Assembly: GCF_000208865.1 (NCBI RefSeq) | Contig: NC_018390.1 | Coordinates: 4,792,270 to 4,856,269, forward strand | Source: Neospora caninum Liverpool | Lineage: Eukaryota; Apicomplexa; Conoidasida; Eucoccidiorida; Sarcocystidae | Direction of reading: 5' to 3' | Length of the DNA: 64,000 bases | Shown: positions 37,601 through 50,700 of the stretch, piece after piece | How the letters are laid out: every line of letters starts with the position of its first letter | Position numbering within the stretch: the first letter of the stretch is position 1 | Translations under genes and position numbers: made by a program | Notes under the pieces: model-generated | Seen by the model: only the letters and a program-made list of their open reading frames with translations | The model's database searches: none | Told to the model about the DNA's origin: nothing

Positions 37601-40600
37601 CGGCGCTCTCTGAATCCTCGACGTCCACCACCACCTCTACGGCGTCTCCTTGGTCTCCGCGTCCGAGCGAATCTGCGTCGTCGTCAGACGAACCCCCTTC
37701 CAAGTCTTCTGAGGCTGCTTTGGCGTCCGCGCCTTCCAACCCGCCTCGGAGAGACGCGGCAACGGCACCCACGTCCCTGCCTTCCCCTGACCAAGTCGAG
37801 ACCGCCTTGCTCCTGCGTCGCAACGCACAGAACAGCGCGAAGAGCGACCCGCGACATCCCTCGTCAGATGGCGAGGCCTCCGGGCACCGCGGGCACGCAG
37901 CCACTGAAGACAAACGCGAAGCAACCGTCGGGAAAGTGTCCTCTGCCGCGAGCGCGGAGAAACTCAGTGACGGACATCGGCGAGTTGAGGCGCATGCAGC
38001 AGCGATGATGCTTGCTGTCGGCGCTTTGTTCGCTTCGCTCGTGGCGAGTAAGCTGTCTGGCCAATGCTTCCAGAGACGAGAGACCGTTAGGAGTGAACGC
38101 AGTCCGGGGGGTACCTTCCACGAGTTTCTTCGACTTTTCTTCGGCGTCTTCGCGTCCTCGTTGGAGGCGAAACCACTCACGTTTCGTGTGTTTTGTGTTT
38201 CGTGTGCTTTCTCCTTGTGTCTCTCCTTAGGTCTCTCGCTGGCTCTGGCGCTCCACGCAGGCCTGTCGGTGTTGACGGCGTGCATTCTGCGCTTCTTCAC
38301 CCAGGGCCTTATCGGCAGCCTCGGCCTCGTCTATGGAGTAGGGCGCTTCACGTCTTGCAGACCCGTTTCAAATCGGGGTGTCGTCGAGAACTCGCAGCAC
38401 GCATTCGCTGCGGCCAACTGCGGCACACCGAATTCTATTCGATGTCCTGTGGAGATGTGCGTGGAGCCCCTCGCCTGATCTGTCTCGCAATCTGTAGAGC
38501 GACACACAGGAGGCGACATCTCCGTTCCACTGCGTCCCGTGTGCCGCTCTGTCTCGGGTTTGTCTTTCCTCGTCTTCTTCCCACAGTTCCCGTTCCGTCC
38601 CTCCGTGTGCTCGTGAGATGTGCCTGCCCCGCTGCGGGACACGTCGCTGGGCGTTTCCGGCCTGCCGCCGTTGCCGCACCCCAACCCGCGTCCGCCTCGC
38701 CTCACATCGTCTTTCGCGTCCCTCTGGTTTCTGCTTGTTCCCTAGATCGCGTGGGGTCACTCGGTAGACAGCGCAGGCCTTGCATCCGCCGTGCACCCGG
38801 CGTCGCCGCTGGCAACGGCCGCCTCATGCGTCGGCGCATGCGTTCTTGGCGTGCTTGCCACTGTCTCGTTCTTCAAGGTGAGGACTGTGTTCCCGTGCAT
38901 TTCGCCGCATGCAGGCCTCAAACGTACAGAGGGTGAGGGGTTTCGGTGGCACATGCGCCGCGTTGCGAACAAGAATCTTTTAAATCCTTTTCGCTGGGGA
39001 GACGCCCTCGCATTAGGATTTCTCGGTGGTCTAAAGGGGGAGGAGGGGGGGATAGACTTAACCGTTTTTTGAGATATCACCATCCCTGCTGTAGAGCGAA
39101 AGCCGCTCTCGGCAAGGTGCGTAGGCTCCTGGGGTTCCGGTCGGTGTCCCCACGAAAAGAGGGCGCGCTTTCTCCTCCCGTCGCCCTTGGGGAAAAAGGC
39201 GTCTTCACCTGCAGGCCTTGTCGGGCTCGATGGCAGCTACGAGCGTTTCGACGCACAGAGGCCTGCGTGTGTGTCTCGATATTCAACTGCATGCGTACGT
39301 CGAGTATGCAAGATCAGGTGTATCCAGATATACAAGGGCCAGTGTACAAACAAATGCGTTTATGCGGATGGTGGTGGTAGGAAGGGACGAAGGGGTGTTT
39401 GCCGACTGTATGGCGTGCCGGGCTTGCGTTCCGCCTGTGTGCGTTGCATCTCCTGAGGAGCCGTGATTCTTGGCTTCACAGTGGGGTTTCTTTTTGTGGC
39501 GGTTCTTTCAGAGTGTCTCCCTTTCGTCGCTTCCATTGAGCAGCGACATCCGTGGCGGCTGCTGGGCAGTTGTCGCGCTCCTCGCGCTTGCCGTCAACCA
39601 CTCAGTTCTGCCGGCGTCGGTCTCGTTTCTTCTTCTGCTGGCGTTGTCGGGCTCGCTTCTCTTCTGCTGGGGCTGCGTGGGTAGGCATGTCCACAACGAG
39701 AGCGCGTGCGTCCGTCCCCTTGGAGCAGCGGAGTTGCCGCCGCGGATTTTCCGAATTCCGCCGTCCGACGACGAGTTCTCGAGCGCGCTGTGTGAAAGCT
39801 TACTCCCGGAAGAAGGCGACGAAACTGCGCGAGAAGAGCGCCACGCGGCAGCCGTCGGAGAAGAGAGGGAAGAGGACCGCGGAGTCTCAGACGAAGACAG
39901 CGAACAGGGGTGGTGTCGCCGAGGACGCTGCGGAGAAGAACAAAGACAGATCAGAGATGACGAGTACTGCGCTGATGACGAGGGCGAAAGCGCCGGTAGG
40001 GTGAGGGCCGTGAAGAGCATCCGACACGTGCCTGCACACGTTTTTGGTCCTTGAGGAGGAACGGAAAAAGATGTGTATTTTACGCGGGCTTGGCCCCTCT
40101 TTTCATCAAGCAGCGCTTCATGTTGGTTTCCATCTTCGGTGTTGCCTCTCTTTCGGTCCACATATCGTGCTTCCCCGGTGGGGTCCGCCCTTTTCCCTTT
40201 TCAACCTCTTTCCAGTCTCTCGCTCTTTACAGCAGCCACGTTCGCCGTTTTCGCGTCCTCGCTACCCCCCCTTTTCCCGCTCCTCCTCCGTTCTTTGCTT
40301 TCTTCTCTCTTGTCTGCTGAGGCCCACGGTGTCGACGCGCCTCGGGTTTCTCTCTCTCTCCACGGTGTTTGTGTGTCTTTCCTCGGTGTTTTTGGGGTGC
40401 CCATGTCCACCCCGTTCGGTGTCGACGCCCACAGTTTGAGGCGCTCTTTTCATCTCTTTTTCGGTTTTCAGACCCTTTGGCTGAGCGGTGCGACACGTGC
40501 GGCGAGGCGCAACAGATAGAGGCTCTGCTGGACAGGAGCCGCTCGCGAGTTCCCGTCGGCTACTCGGGAGACGTGGGACGCGTCAGAGTGCTCGGTGGAG

Positions 40601-41214
40601 GTGAGCGTTGCGAGGCGGGGGAAGGCGGATGCAGCGGTGCGCGGGCCTGGATGTGATTCGCTTGAGAGGCTGAGAACGGCGCATGAAAAAGGGTTTTTTT
40701 ACTGCGTAACAACGTCGGCAAGCGATGTAACGACGGAAGTGAGTGGTCAAACCGCGTATCCCGACGCAGCATCCCCGCCTCAGCGAAAAAAAAGACAAAG
40801 AAGGTAGACGGCGAAGAGGAGAGACGCTTCATCGATAGGACCGAGCACAGACAGACCGGCCTGATTCCGTGGGACACGTGGGCCTTGGTGAAAAGGAAGA
40901 AACGCCCGGTCGATCTCTACGTAACACATGCACATCGCATAGGGCTTGGCAGGCTTCTCTCTCGGTCTCGTATTGGCGTTGTCTCATTTGCTTCGCCCTG
41001 TTTTATTTCTCATTGGCCTTCGGGAAGAACCTGTCATCACGTGCGTCTTCCGGAAGCAACGGCCCTAGTCGGATTTGAGGTAGAAAATCCAAGGCGGAAT
41101 CCCGTCCGCTGTGACGATGAGACGGCCTGTGGTAATCCAGCAACCCCGCAAAACAGCGAGACGGCACTGGGGAAGAGAGCATGCGTTTCAGTTTATAGCT
41201 TAGAGCGTGTTTAA
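34646..41214 (+). CDS. Multi-pass membrane protein, unrecognised
   Basis: The start ATG sits in a good context (ACCATGG). Exons: 34646-36079, 36335-36447, 36859-37018, 37186-38337, 38746-38877, 39482-39995, 40472-40600, 40808-41214. All phases agree; about 1,346 residues. Hydrophobic segments come singly and in pairs: CCVYTGCYLFLLGATL and GAPFVLLFPLSVVWLLNAAC in exon 1; LVSVSVVSLAIFGSVFACLH in exon 3; three or more in exon 4; one in exon 5 (SCVGACVLGVLATVSFF); and two or three in exon 6. That makes roughly 9-12 membrane spans. Long hydrophilic Ser/Pro/acidic loops interrupt them after span 2 (exon 1, about 270 residues) and in exon 4. The last exons are hydrophilic and acidic (LAERCDTCGEAQQIEALLD). 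Dispersed helices with long loops are seen in apicomplexan transporters and channels, but I see no family signature. The final exon may end earlier, at a donor near 40919. Confidence 0.6.
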
Positions 41215-41727
41215 ACTCGGACACAGGCACTACGTTTCCTTGATCACAGGTCCAAACCAGAAAGAGACAGCCATCGTAGGCGGACGGCCCGCCGGGGGCA
41301 TCGCCACGCTGTAGGAAGGGCGCCCGCCCCTTCTTTACGGGACGGCAGACGCTCGAGAGAAACTTAAGAGAACCGAGGGAAATCAGGAAGGACAGCGCAC
41401 GAGGGGGTGACGTCTGAAGCGGCCGCACTCACGCGATACACAGGCAGTGCTACCCCCCCCCCCCCCCCGCGTGGGCTGGCCAGATGTGTCATTTTATGCT
41501 GTTTTCACCCGACAGAGACACCCCGCAGCCGACACAGAAGTTTGTCGTGCTTCTCGCCGCGCGCGCGCAGACGTGAATGCACACGTGGCGTCGTGTGATG
41601 CTCAGTTTTCTGCTGCTCGCGGGCCTGCGCGTTCACGTGGACTGGGACACGAAACTCCATGGGTGGGGGGGTCGGGGCTGCGGAACGATGTTTTCTTCGC
41701 TGCGTTTTGGGGTTAGGCACCACTCAC
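41215..41727. other. Convergent 3' ends of the membrane-protein and HYDIN genes
   Basis: Should hold the 3' UTRs of the plus-strand membrane-protein gene and of HYDIN. Open frames on the minus strand (41428-41003) could include a last HYDIN exon, but no in-phase acceptor gives a sensible HYDIN C-terminus. A run of 16 C residues lies at 41453-41468. Confidence 0.45.
41453..41468. repeat. C16 homopolymer
   Basis: Sixteen consecutive C on the plus strand, preceded by TA and followed by GCG. It lies between two convergent genes. Runs of this length are prone to length error in sequencing and assembly. Confidence 0.9.
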
Positions 41728-44700
41728 CTGCCTCGCGCGCGTCGGGTTTGACCATAACGCTGATTGTCGTGGCCTTTCTTGCTTCCAGTTTCAACGTCTT
41801 CTTCTCCACGGAGAAGCACGGGCGGTCGACCTGCGCAGGAGGAATCCAGGCAGCGACTTCATGGAACGCGTTTTCGACGGTGAAAAGAAAGCGGAGACTT
41901 TGTGGAGACAGCGCATGCAGTTTAGGGACACACGTGTCGGATCCACCGCGGAAAGGTGCTTCACAGGTTTTTCGGCTCAGTGGAACATGTTCAAAGGGCG
42001 CCCGAAACCATCGGCAACACATTTCGAATTCGAACAAACATTTCTCTACACAATTCGCGGCCACGTGTGTGTGTTTATCACCACGTATCAGCATACTCTG
42101 TCACACGCAAACATATATATATATATATATATTCATATGTATAGATATACATGCTTACTTGGAGACTGAATTCAGTTTGCGTCTCAAAGGGATTCTTGAA
42201 GTCGATATTGATGGCCTTTCCCTTCCCCAGTCGAAACGGGCCTTGGGGTTGAGGCGGTTGCCCTCGGCCGACGAGGAGAGCCTGGCACGCATCGGCCCCG
42301 TTCCGCAGATTTTCCGTATTCGAAAGAAAGCTTCAAACGGTCCGTTCTGGGCGTTAAGTGTGGCGCCATTGGACGAGCGCAATCGAGCGTCGCATCCAGT
42401 TTCTGCCCGACCCGCTTCGGACCACACGGTATCCGTGTGTTTCACTCGGTCTTCTACTCGCTCATATATCGGCTGATGTGCCTGTCGACCGTTCTGTCGA
42501 TGCTCCACTCCACCTCTCTCTCTGCCTCTGCATCTCCCTCTCAAGATATATATATATATATATATGGATGTATTTATACTTATATACACTGGATGCTCGG
42601 CAGGACAGGATCTAGGCAATGGAGAGTGTGCAGAAACGACGGAAGCTGTGGTTTTTTGAAGGGTCACCGGAAACGGTTTTTTCGCCGATGTCAGCGACGT
42701 GGAGGGGGGCTCATTCGAGCTACGCGGGGCCGCCAAAGAATAAACGGCGCCTCCAGTTAAATACGGACATGCCCAGAACGCGAGAGCGATGCAGTTCATT
42801 CACCGTGCGGGCGGTATATCTGCGTTTCCAAAGTCGTGTCAGCTGCGTATCCTCTCGACCCAAATGGAAGACTCGTGCGTTGTGTTTGCTTCGTCCCCGT
42901 ATACTCTGAGCACCTTCCTTTCTGAGACGCGCCCTTTTTCGTGAAATCGCTCCGTGTTCCTCTGACCTTATATTCGAATCCTTCGGAACTCCTCAGCACG
43001 AGCGTCGCCTTGACTTCGGCGAGTCTGGACGGCGTGAAGCGTACAGTGACGGGAAGCTCAGTGCCCGTGTTCTCCAGGTCCGCAGGGGCAACGACGCTTT
43101 TGCTCTCCAGCGAAAAGTTCTCCACGTTCGCGCTCGTTTTGCTGCGAGAGGCGGTTCGCGCCTCCTCGGGCGGTGAGTCGATGGTCGCCTGGTACGTCGT
43201 CGATTTCTTCGCATAGTGGCGGAAGCGAAGCGTCTGTGTCACGTCCTTCCCCAGCGGTGCGTGGAAGGCTGCGTGCGTGTCGATTTCAGCCGGGGCCACC
43301 GAGTATTTCAGCAGGAATTTGTAGGTTCCCAACTCGTCGCTGGTGAGGACAACTGCGCCCTCGCCCGCGCCCGCGAGGTTCGGGCGCAGCCACACTTCCA
43401 GCTCGCCGGTCGCCCCCGGGAGGACCTCCAGCGGGGAGGGCGAAAAGAAGACGTCGGGCACGTTGCTGTGACACTGAAACACCGCCTGCTTCGTCGAGGG
43501 ATTGTCGATCGCCAGCTTCGACTTGGCGAGCCGACGAACCGACGTCTCGAGGGCGATCGTGCCCATCGTCTCTGGGTCTGTGAACGTCAGCCGCGCCTCG
43601 GCGAGGTAGAAATCGGCCTTTTCGCGGCTCGAAAACCGGAACTGGATCGCAGCTGTGCACGGTTTGAAAGCCAAGGCGAAAAAGCGATAGTCGCGGGCCT
43701 GCGACGGAGGCAAGTCGAACCGCGCTGGGGCCTGCCACGACAGCAGACGCCAAAACGCCCAAGACCCCTTGGACACAGAGGAGCGCGCACCGACCGCAGG
43801 GGGACGGACAGCGGCGGAATTCCTCGCGCACGCGCCGGCAGAACTGAAAAGCGAAAAGGCGGTGGAAAACGCGCATGTGTCTAACGCAGGACGCGCGCAA
43901 CGCAACGACGGGGTCAGTCTCGGCGAGCCAGCAAACAGTCAGAAGCAGTCAGAAGCACAGAGGTACTCTCGCATTGTTCTCCTACCTGGATCTGAGGCAG
44001 TGAATCACCTGTACACTGCGTGACGGTGTACGCGACGTCAAAGTTCTGCTTGACTGGTAACCAGTTCCGAATTTTAATCAGCTGAAGGTGCTTCGATCTA
44101 CACAGGACTGCAGCGTCCACAACTTGCTCCACGGTTGGCTCAGTTGCGTAGCCGACAAATCTGGAGGGGTACAGACGGGGAACGAACTCGGTCAACACAC
44201 ACGTTCCTCCCGGACAAGGCAAACGGCGAAACCAATAACAGCGACAAGTCTACGCCTTGTGGAAAAACGAGAAACCCCAATGAGGAAAGCAAGAGAGAGA
44301 ACGCACCTCGAGCGCCTCATCACACCGTAAGCCGCATGCCCGTGGCTGACTCGCATTTCACATACATGCACATCAGCAGGTCTATCTATCTATCTATCTA
44401 TCTATCTAGATATCTAGATAGAGATATATATAGATATATAGATATCGATATATATAGATATACATGCTTGTATACTGCTGTCTGTTTATAAGTGGCCACG
44501 TGCCAGAGTTTGCCTGTAAATGATTGACTCAGGTATGTGCGCAAGTGGCCTAGCTTCTCAGCTGTGCATCCACCTCCTTGAACATGCACCCAGGCAGGAG
44601 CAGAGCAGTGTTGGAAAGTGCCGTCATCGGGAACGGGCGGAGGGTGTCTGAAGCGAGTGGGGAACACGGTTTGATGGCGGAGGCGAAGTACCACCCTACG

Positions 44701-46426
44701 GTCGATGCACTCTCCAGGGAGAGCACAGGTGCGTAAAAACGGTGCCGCCACAGCGTAAAAAAGGCCTAGCGACACACATCCGTGCTCTCGTAGGTCATGC
44801 GCAACTTTGTAGACGCCTGTGAACGTCGGCAGAGCACTGGAATCTCAAACCGTTTCCTAGATACCGCTTCACCTACGCGCGTATATATACATGCATACAT
44901 TTGTCTAGTATTTATATTCATCAAGTAGTACTTGGGGCGTGCCGATATATGTTCTCAGATCCATTTCGTCTCCCTCTTTGTCCATCTCTCCAAAACCTCA
45001 CGGCTCATCGCCTCGTGACTGGATGCATTATAAACACAAGTCACAGGGAAGTAGATGTCTCTCGCGAATCCCAAACGAAAACAAGCGTATCAGAAATACC
45101 CAGAGCTCCATATTCGTTTATTGTCACGTCTATAGCGATGCATGTAGCTGTGTGTCTCTGGCAGCAGACGCCCGAGAAATAGGGTGGTGAGTCCTGCGAT
45201 GTGGAGTTCTGTCTTGGCCGCGTGTGCGATTTCCTTGCTTTTTCGGGCGCGCGTTTCCCACGTCGCTAACCTGCATGTGGCGGCTTCGCCGTCCGGGAGA
45301 GGAACGAAAACTGAGGCGGCATGGAACGGGGCTAGATGCGCATGAGGGTGGCCCGCAGCCTTGGGGTGCACGTCCTTTCCAGATGTACAGACGCCAAAAG
45401 GGCCTTCACCCTTTTCTTTTTCGTCTTTCTTCTTCGGTCCTGCAGCCTCCTCTGCACTTCCCAGCCCGTCGCCCCGCGTCTCCGGCTTCGCCTCACGGGT
45501 CATGGTCAGCGGTTTGTACGTGATTTGGAAGGTGAGTTTTTGGTTCGCAGGAATCGTGATTCTTCCGCTGGGCGAGCAGAAGAAGTACATGGCGTCTTTC
45601 GGACTCTCTCCTGAGACGAGCGGCGTGATGCTCCAGTCATACTTCTTCGGATTTTTGACCTGGAAAGTCTTGGTCTGCTGCGTACGGACAGGCGTGGAAA
45701 ACGTGAGCGTCTGTACAGAGTCCATGGGTTGCGCAACGCCTTGGCCTGTGACGGTGAGGAGCAGAGACGAGAGGTCTCCAGTCGACGGTGCCGAGGCTTT
45801 GATGAAGCACGCAATGTCGTCAATCACGACTTCTTTCTCTGTCACCTGGAGGCAGAAGCACGGACTACAGAACGAAATAGACCACGCAGCGATGGAAACG
45901 ACGAAGCGTCGGAAGAACGACTCTAAGCGCAAAGCAGTTTCTGTTGCCATGGGGGGAACGGAGTGCATTTCTCGTGACTTCAAAACCCGTTAGGGAGGCG
46001 ACTGAGCCTTGACGCGTGAAGCCGAAGTTTTCCGCTCGCATTCGACGCCTTTCTCACGTCGGTGGGCCGGAAGGTGACCTCGATAGGGACGTCGGCGTGG
46101 GGATGCAGAAGGCCCTCCGAGGGAGACAGCGAGACGAGCCGAGCGAACTTGGTCGAATTCTTGAACTTAAAATGCATGTAGAGCTCGCCGATGTTGGTCA
46201 GTTTGACGACTTGGGTCGCCCACGAATTCACCACAATCTGTCCGAAGGACAGAGACGGCTGACTCAAACGAACCTAGAAAAAAACAGCGTAAAGCGGTAA
46301 AGACAACAGCCGCTCTCCTCGTGGACGCAGCCAACTGGAATATGTACACAAAGGTATACGAGAATAACGTGAATTTTAAATCCGTATACATATATATATA
46401 TACATATATACATATCCGTGTTCCAA

Positions 46427-46465
<39 letters not shown>

Positions 46466-47682
46466 CACAACGGCGAGGGTCGTATACTTGACCCCCGGGG
46501 AAGAGACAGATGCAATTGCACGTGAAGAGATTCATCAGGTTCTTTTTCGTGGCGTCTTTTGAGACAGCCTCCAAAAGGAAAACGCTGAAGATGTGTGACA
46601 GCCCGTATATCCACAGGTACAACCACGACCCTAAGCACGTGCAGGTGTATTTCTAGATTGATGCATAGGGCGAGAGCGAGAAACGCTTAGATGAGGCAGA
46701 AAGGAGGGCCCCACCTCCGTTTCGAAGGACTTGGCAGCAACGTGGCAGAGAAGAGCCGGAAATCGATACTCCAGTCCTCCTCTCTTCACCAGACACTCGG
46801 CAAACAGAGGGAGAGAGAAGTCGGGGATAGAGAAGGCGGGTTTGAAGAAGACTTCCAGAGGCAGTTCTTGGCGAGGGTGGAGCGAGAAGGCCTTCGCCTC
46901 GGAGGACAGCGGCCTCCAGCTGATCCCGCGAGAGCTGAAAAGACGGGCCAGAAGCGCCGCAGAAATCCAGCCAGTGACGGGGAGCGGTCTGTACCGGAAA
47001 GGAGCGATCCACGGGAAAGCACATCCGACTCAGAAGCAGCATCGAGAACGACAGCCCTCACCACATGCTCAAAGCTGAAAGTGTTGTTTCTCGCGGAGGG
47101 TGCGGGTATCCCCTTTCCTGCTGGGGCCAAGGCGTTCTTTGTTCCTTCGCTGACTCTCGCCCCCCTGTTCTCCGCCGCCTCCCCTCCCTTCCCCTCACGT
47201 GCTCCCGTCGCGTCTCCAGGAATTCTTTGAACTGGAGTCGACAGTTATCACACCTCAAGTTTGGGGAGGCCGGAAGGTAAAACTCCAGGCTGGCCTCGGA
47301 GCGATTGACAATTCGCACGTGCTTGACGGCGGATTCGCCTTTTATCAAGGGGGCAAACCGAATCTCGTCGGGCGTGGGAGCTATCTCGAGCCTTGCAACG
47401 AAACACACGAGGCAAACAGCTGACAAACAGCAAGATCAAACTCGAAATCAACTGTCGCCCCATACATAGATGTATACATGTATATTGATAAAGGCTTATA
47501 CTGATATAGTTATACATCGTTCTACACGGATATATGCATATATGCAAGCCGGCGCCTACTGCTGGTGGAGATACACCCCCACTCCCAATTCTGTATCCCT
47601 ACCCCTCGAGTTTGGTCTGTATGCTTGTGGAGGGACACAAGCGGATCTAAAAGCTTAGAGAGGCATCTTCGGCACTCACCCA

Positions 47683-47713
<31 letters not shown>

Positions 47714-50700
47714 AGTGGACACGTACATGGATTGAGAGGCGGAAGGGGGTCTGTCGTCAACGTGTGGGATGGTACGCATTGCTTTGCGTCTTTGGTTGCG
47801 AGATTCAGTGTCGCCGTGGAGGCTTCACGGGATGCACACAGGAAATCGTGGATAAGGCAAAGCAGTGCGCCCCTACTCTCTGTGTACGGTGTTTGTTCTC
47901 GCGTAAGTAGATGCACATGCGCAGAAAAGAAATGCATCCTTGGTTACCTCGCGAGGATGCCTTTGCCGGAGACGGTGACGTATGCGGTAGTCCGATCGTT
48001 GATGGAGAAGGGGATTTTGAATTTGTAGTTTTTGGGCTGTTTCGGAGTGAAGACGACTGGGACGGAAATCTTTTCTCCTGGGCCGATGCTGCAGGGGACG
48101 AGTTGGACGTCGAGAACGTTGCTTTGTTCGAACGGCGTGGAGATGAAGCAGTCGTGGAGTGTATCCAAGTTTGTGATTTTCAGCTCCACGCGGTCGATGA
48201 TGGCACCGCCGATGTGGTGTCCTATCGAAAGCGGCGAGACGTCCTGACTTGCTGGGAGAGAAGGCGGAAGAATAAAGGTGCCGAAATCGTAACTCGAAAA
48301 GGAAAAGGCGACTCTGGGAGACGAGCACGACCCGTGAGCGCGAATCCGGTAAGGGTCGCCGCCGCTGATGGTGCACTGCAGAAGGTGCTCTTCGTGCTTG
48401 CTGATCTCCGTGGGGGCATACGTCAGAATAACCTCGAAGTTTTTCCCCTTCTCGACCACTCCTGCAACCAGGGGAAGTCGGCGTAGAAAAACGCAGAGCA
48501 CGCGCGAAAAAGGCACAGCAGAGAATAATATAATGCTTTCAGCGACCGCTGCACGAACTCGCATAACCACCAGAGATACACACATATATATATATATATA
48601 TATGCATATGTGTATATATGTAGGTTTATAAAACGTAGTCGTGTATGCATGTGTGTGCCTGCATACACGTTCGCGTATCCAAATGAGTACTTTGGGGGAG
48701 AGACACAGATTCTGAAGGGCTACACGGGCGTGGAGAGTGCACCGTGTTGTTGAGGCGGAAGACGAAGTGCAGTGGGGAGGCGAGAAGGCAAAGCGGGGAA
48801 ACAACTCACCATTTTTGGGGGAGAGAGAGAGACTCGGGGAAAAGGATGCACCACTCACGCTCTGAACGGTCCAGTGGAAGCTGAAGTCGAAGGTGCCTGC
48901 ATTCTGAAGCTGAAGAACGTGGCGGCGGCTCTGCCCAATCAGCAGAGGCCCAAAGTCGAGCACAGATGCAGTCTGTGTGCCGGGCGCAAGCTCCCGGATG
49001 CTTCCATCTGCGAAAGAAGCAAGACAGAGGCGCAGGACCGAATCAGGAAACGCCTCGAAAGTACACCCGAAAGCCTCAACGCGGCCACAGCGCTGCCACG
49101 CGCACTCGTTTTCGCGCATATACCCAAGGATGAATCGAGACTTTTTGTAAAGCTCAACTATATACCCAACGAGCATGTATCGGCATATACCAGGGGCGAC
49201 CTAGGGGTATTTATTCACACATGTGGCACGTGTGCCGTGATGTATGCGTCTCTCTTTCGGCGGTGTAGAGGCAGATAGCCCCTCGCAGATATGGCGGTTT
49301 TCGCATGCGCGTCACCTTCATTTAAGAGAATCATGCTGTGCTTGACGGAGTATCCGGCTCCTTTGACATTCAGCGCGAGGGCGCGAGATTTTTGTCGGAC
49401 TCGACAGAGAAGATTGCAGTTGAAAGGCTTCTCGTCTTCAGGCGTGAAGCTGAGGCGCACAGGCGTCACGGAATTCGGCGGAAGAATCCCGTTCGCCGGC
49501 GAGACAACGAGGCACGGCGGCAGAGGGCTGCGCTCGGAGTCCAGCTGCTTGCTGAGAGGCAGAAACACCAACAGAGAACAAGACAGCGAGAGTGAAAAGG
49601 AGACGCGAGGTTAGCAGGGACGCATGCAGACACGGACGCACAGATTCAAAACAAATGAGGGACGTTTTCTGCAGAGACATAAAGAAATAGATACCAATGC
49701 ACAGCTCGGCCTCGAGTTTGCTGTCTGGGGGGGAGACTCTCGTCTGTTCCACAGCGGGGGACACCTGGAACTGAACCTTGGGATTGACAGAAAATGGAAA
49801 CCTGAAGCCGCCGTGCACATCCTGAGAGAGAACGGCGTGTATGCGTACCGGGCGAAGACAAACGAGAGAGGAATGTCTTCGCGATTGTGGATGTTGACGA
49901 CTTCGTCGACTTTGCCCCCGAGAAGGACCGGACTGAAGCATACGGAAGAGCGGTCGAGCGCCACATGCGGCTCTTTGACGAGGCCGACAAAGAGAAACTG
50001 CTTCTCCAGTTTTTTGCCTGACCCAAAGAGCGAAACCGACAGGAATCAACTAGGCGACGTTAGGAAAACCGGGAAACCGAGAAATCCACCCCTGCATGCG
50101 CGTTACATGGACGCCGAGGACTGACGCACCGGTGGAAACCGGGGGAGTCCGCCTGCCGCCAGCCTCAACCGCATTATCCAGGGAGGCTTCATGAAAGGAG
50201 GAAACACACGAGACAAACGCGACACCAATCCTAAGGTGGTCAACATGAAGCACGAGCGAACGCATATATATATATATATATATATCTACGTATAACTAAA
50301 TCTACATATATATGTATGTATATTTATGTATATATGTATGTTTATGCTGAGAGGAAAGGTAGCGAGACAGATGCAAGTGGCGATGAGGAAGTTTGGGATT
50401 TGTCCAGCAGGTGCGTTTACTCATCTTACTGGGGAGGGAAAACTTCCAGAAGCTTTCTCGGGTGTCCGGGTGGAAGGGGAGGAACTCGACGACGACTTCC
50501 GTTCGTTTCCCAGCTGCAATTCGGCCTCGCAGATTCACGCATCGAATCCCTTCGAACTGAGCAGGCAGGCCTTTGAGAGACGTGGCGCGTCCAGACGGGG
50601 AGGCCCCAGAGGGTGCAATCTGTCCGCGGTCTGGTCCTGCGGCGGCGAGAACTCCCCTCGCCTCAGCCTTCGGCAGGCGCGGGGCCGAATCAGAGGGAAC

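Noticed and set aside
37191..38300. Minus-strand 369-codon frame
   Set aside because: Exact antisense of the large exon of the membrane-protein gene; composition is that expected from complementing Ser/Ala-rich codons.
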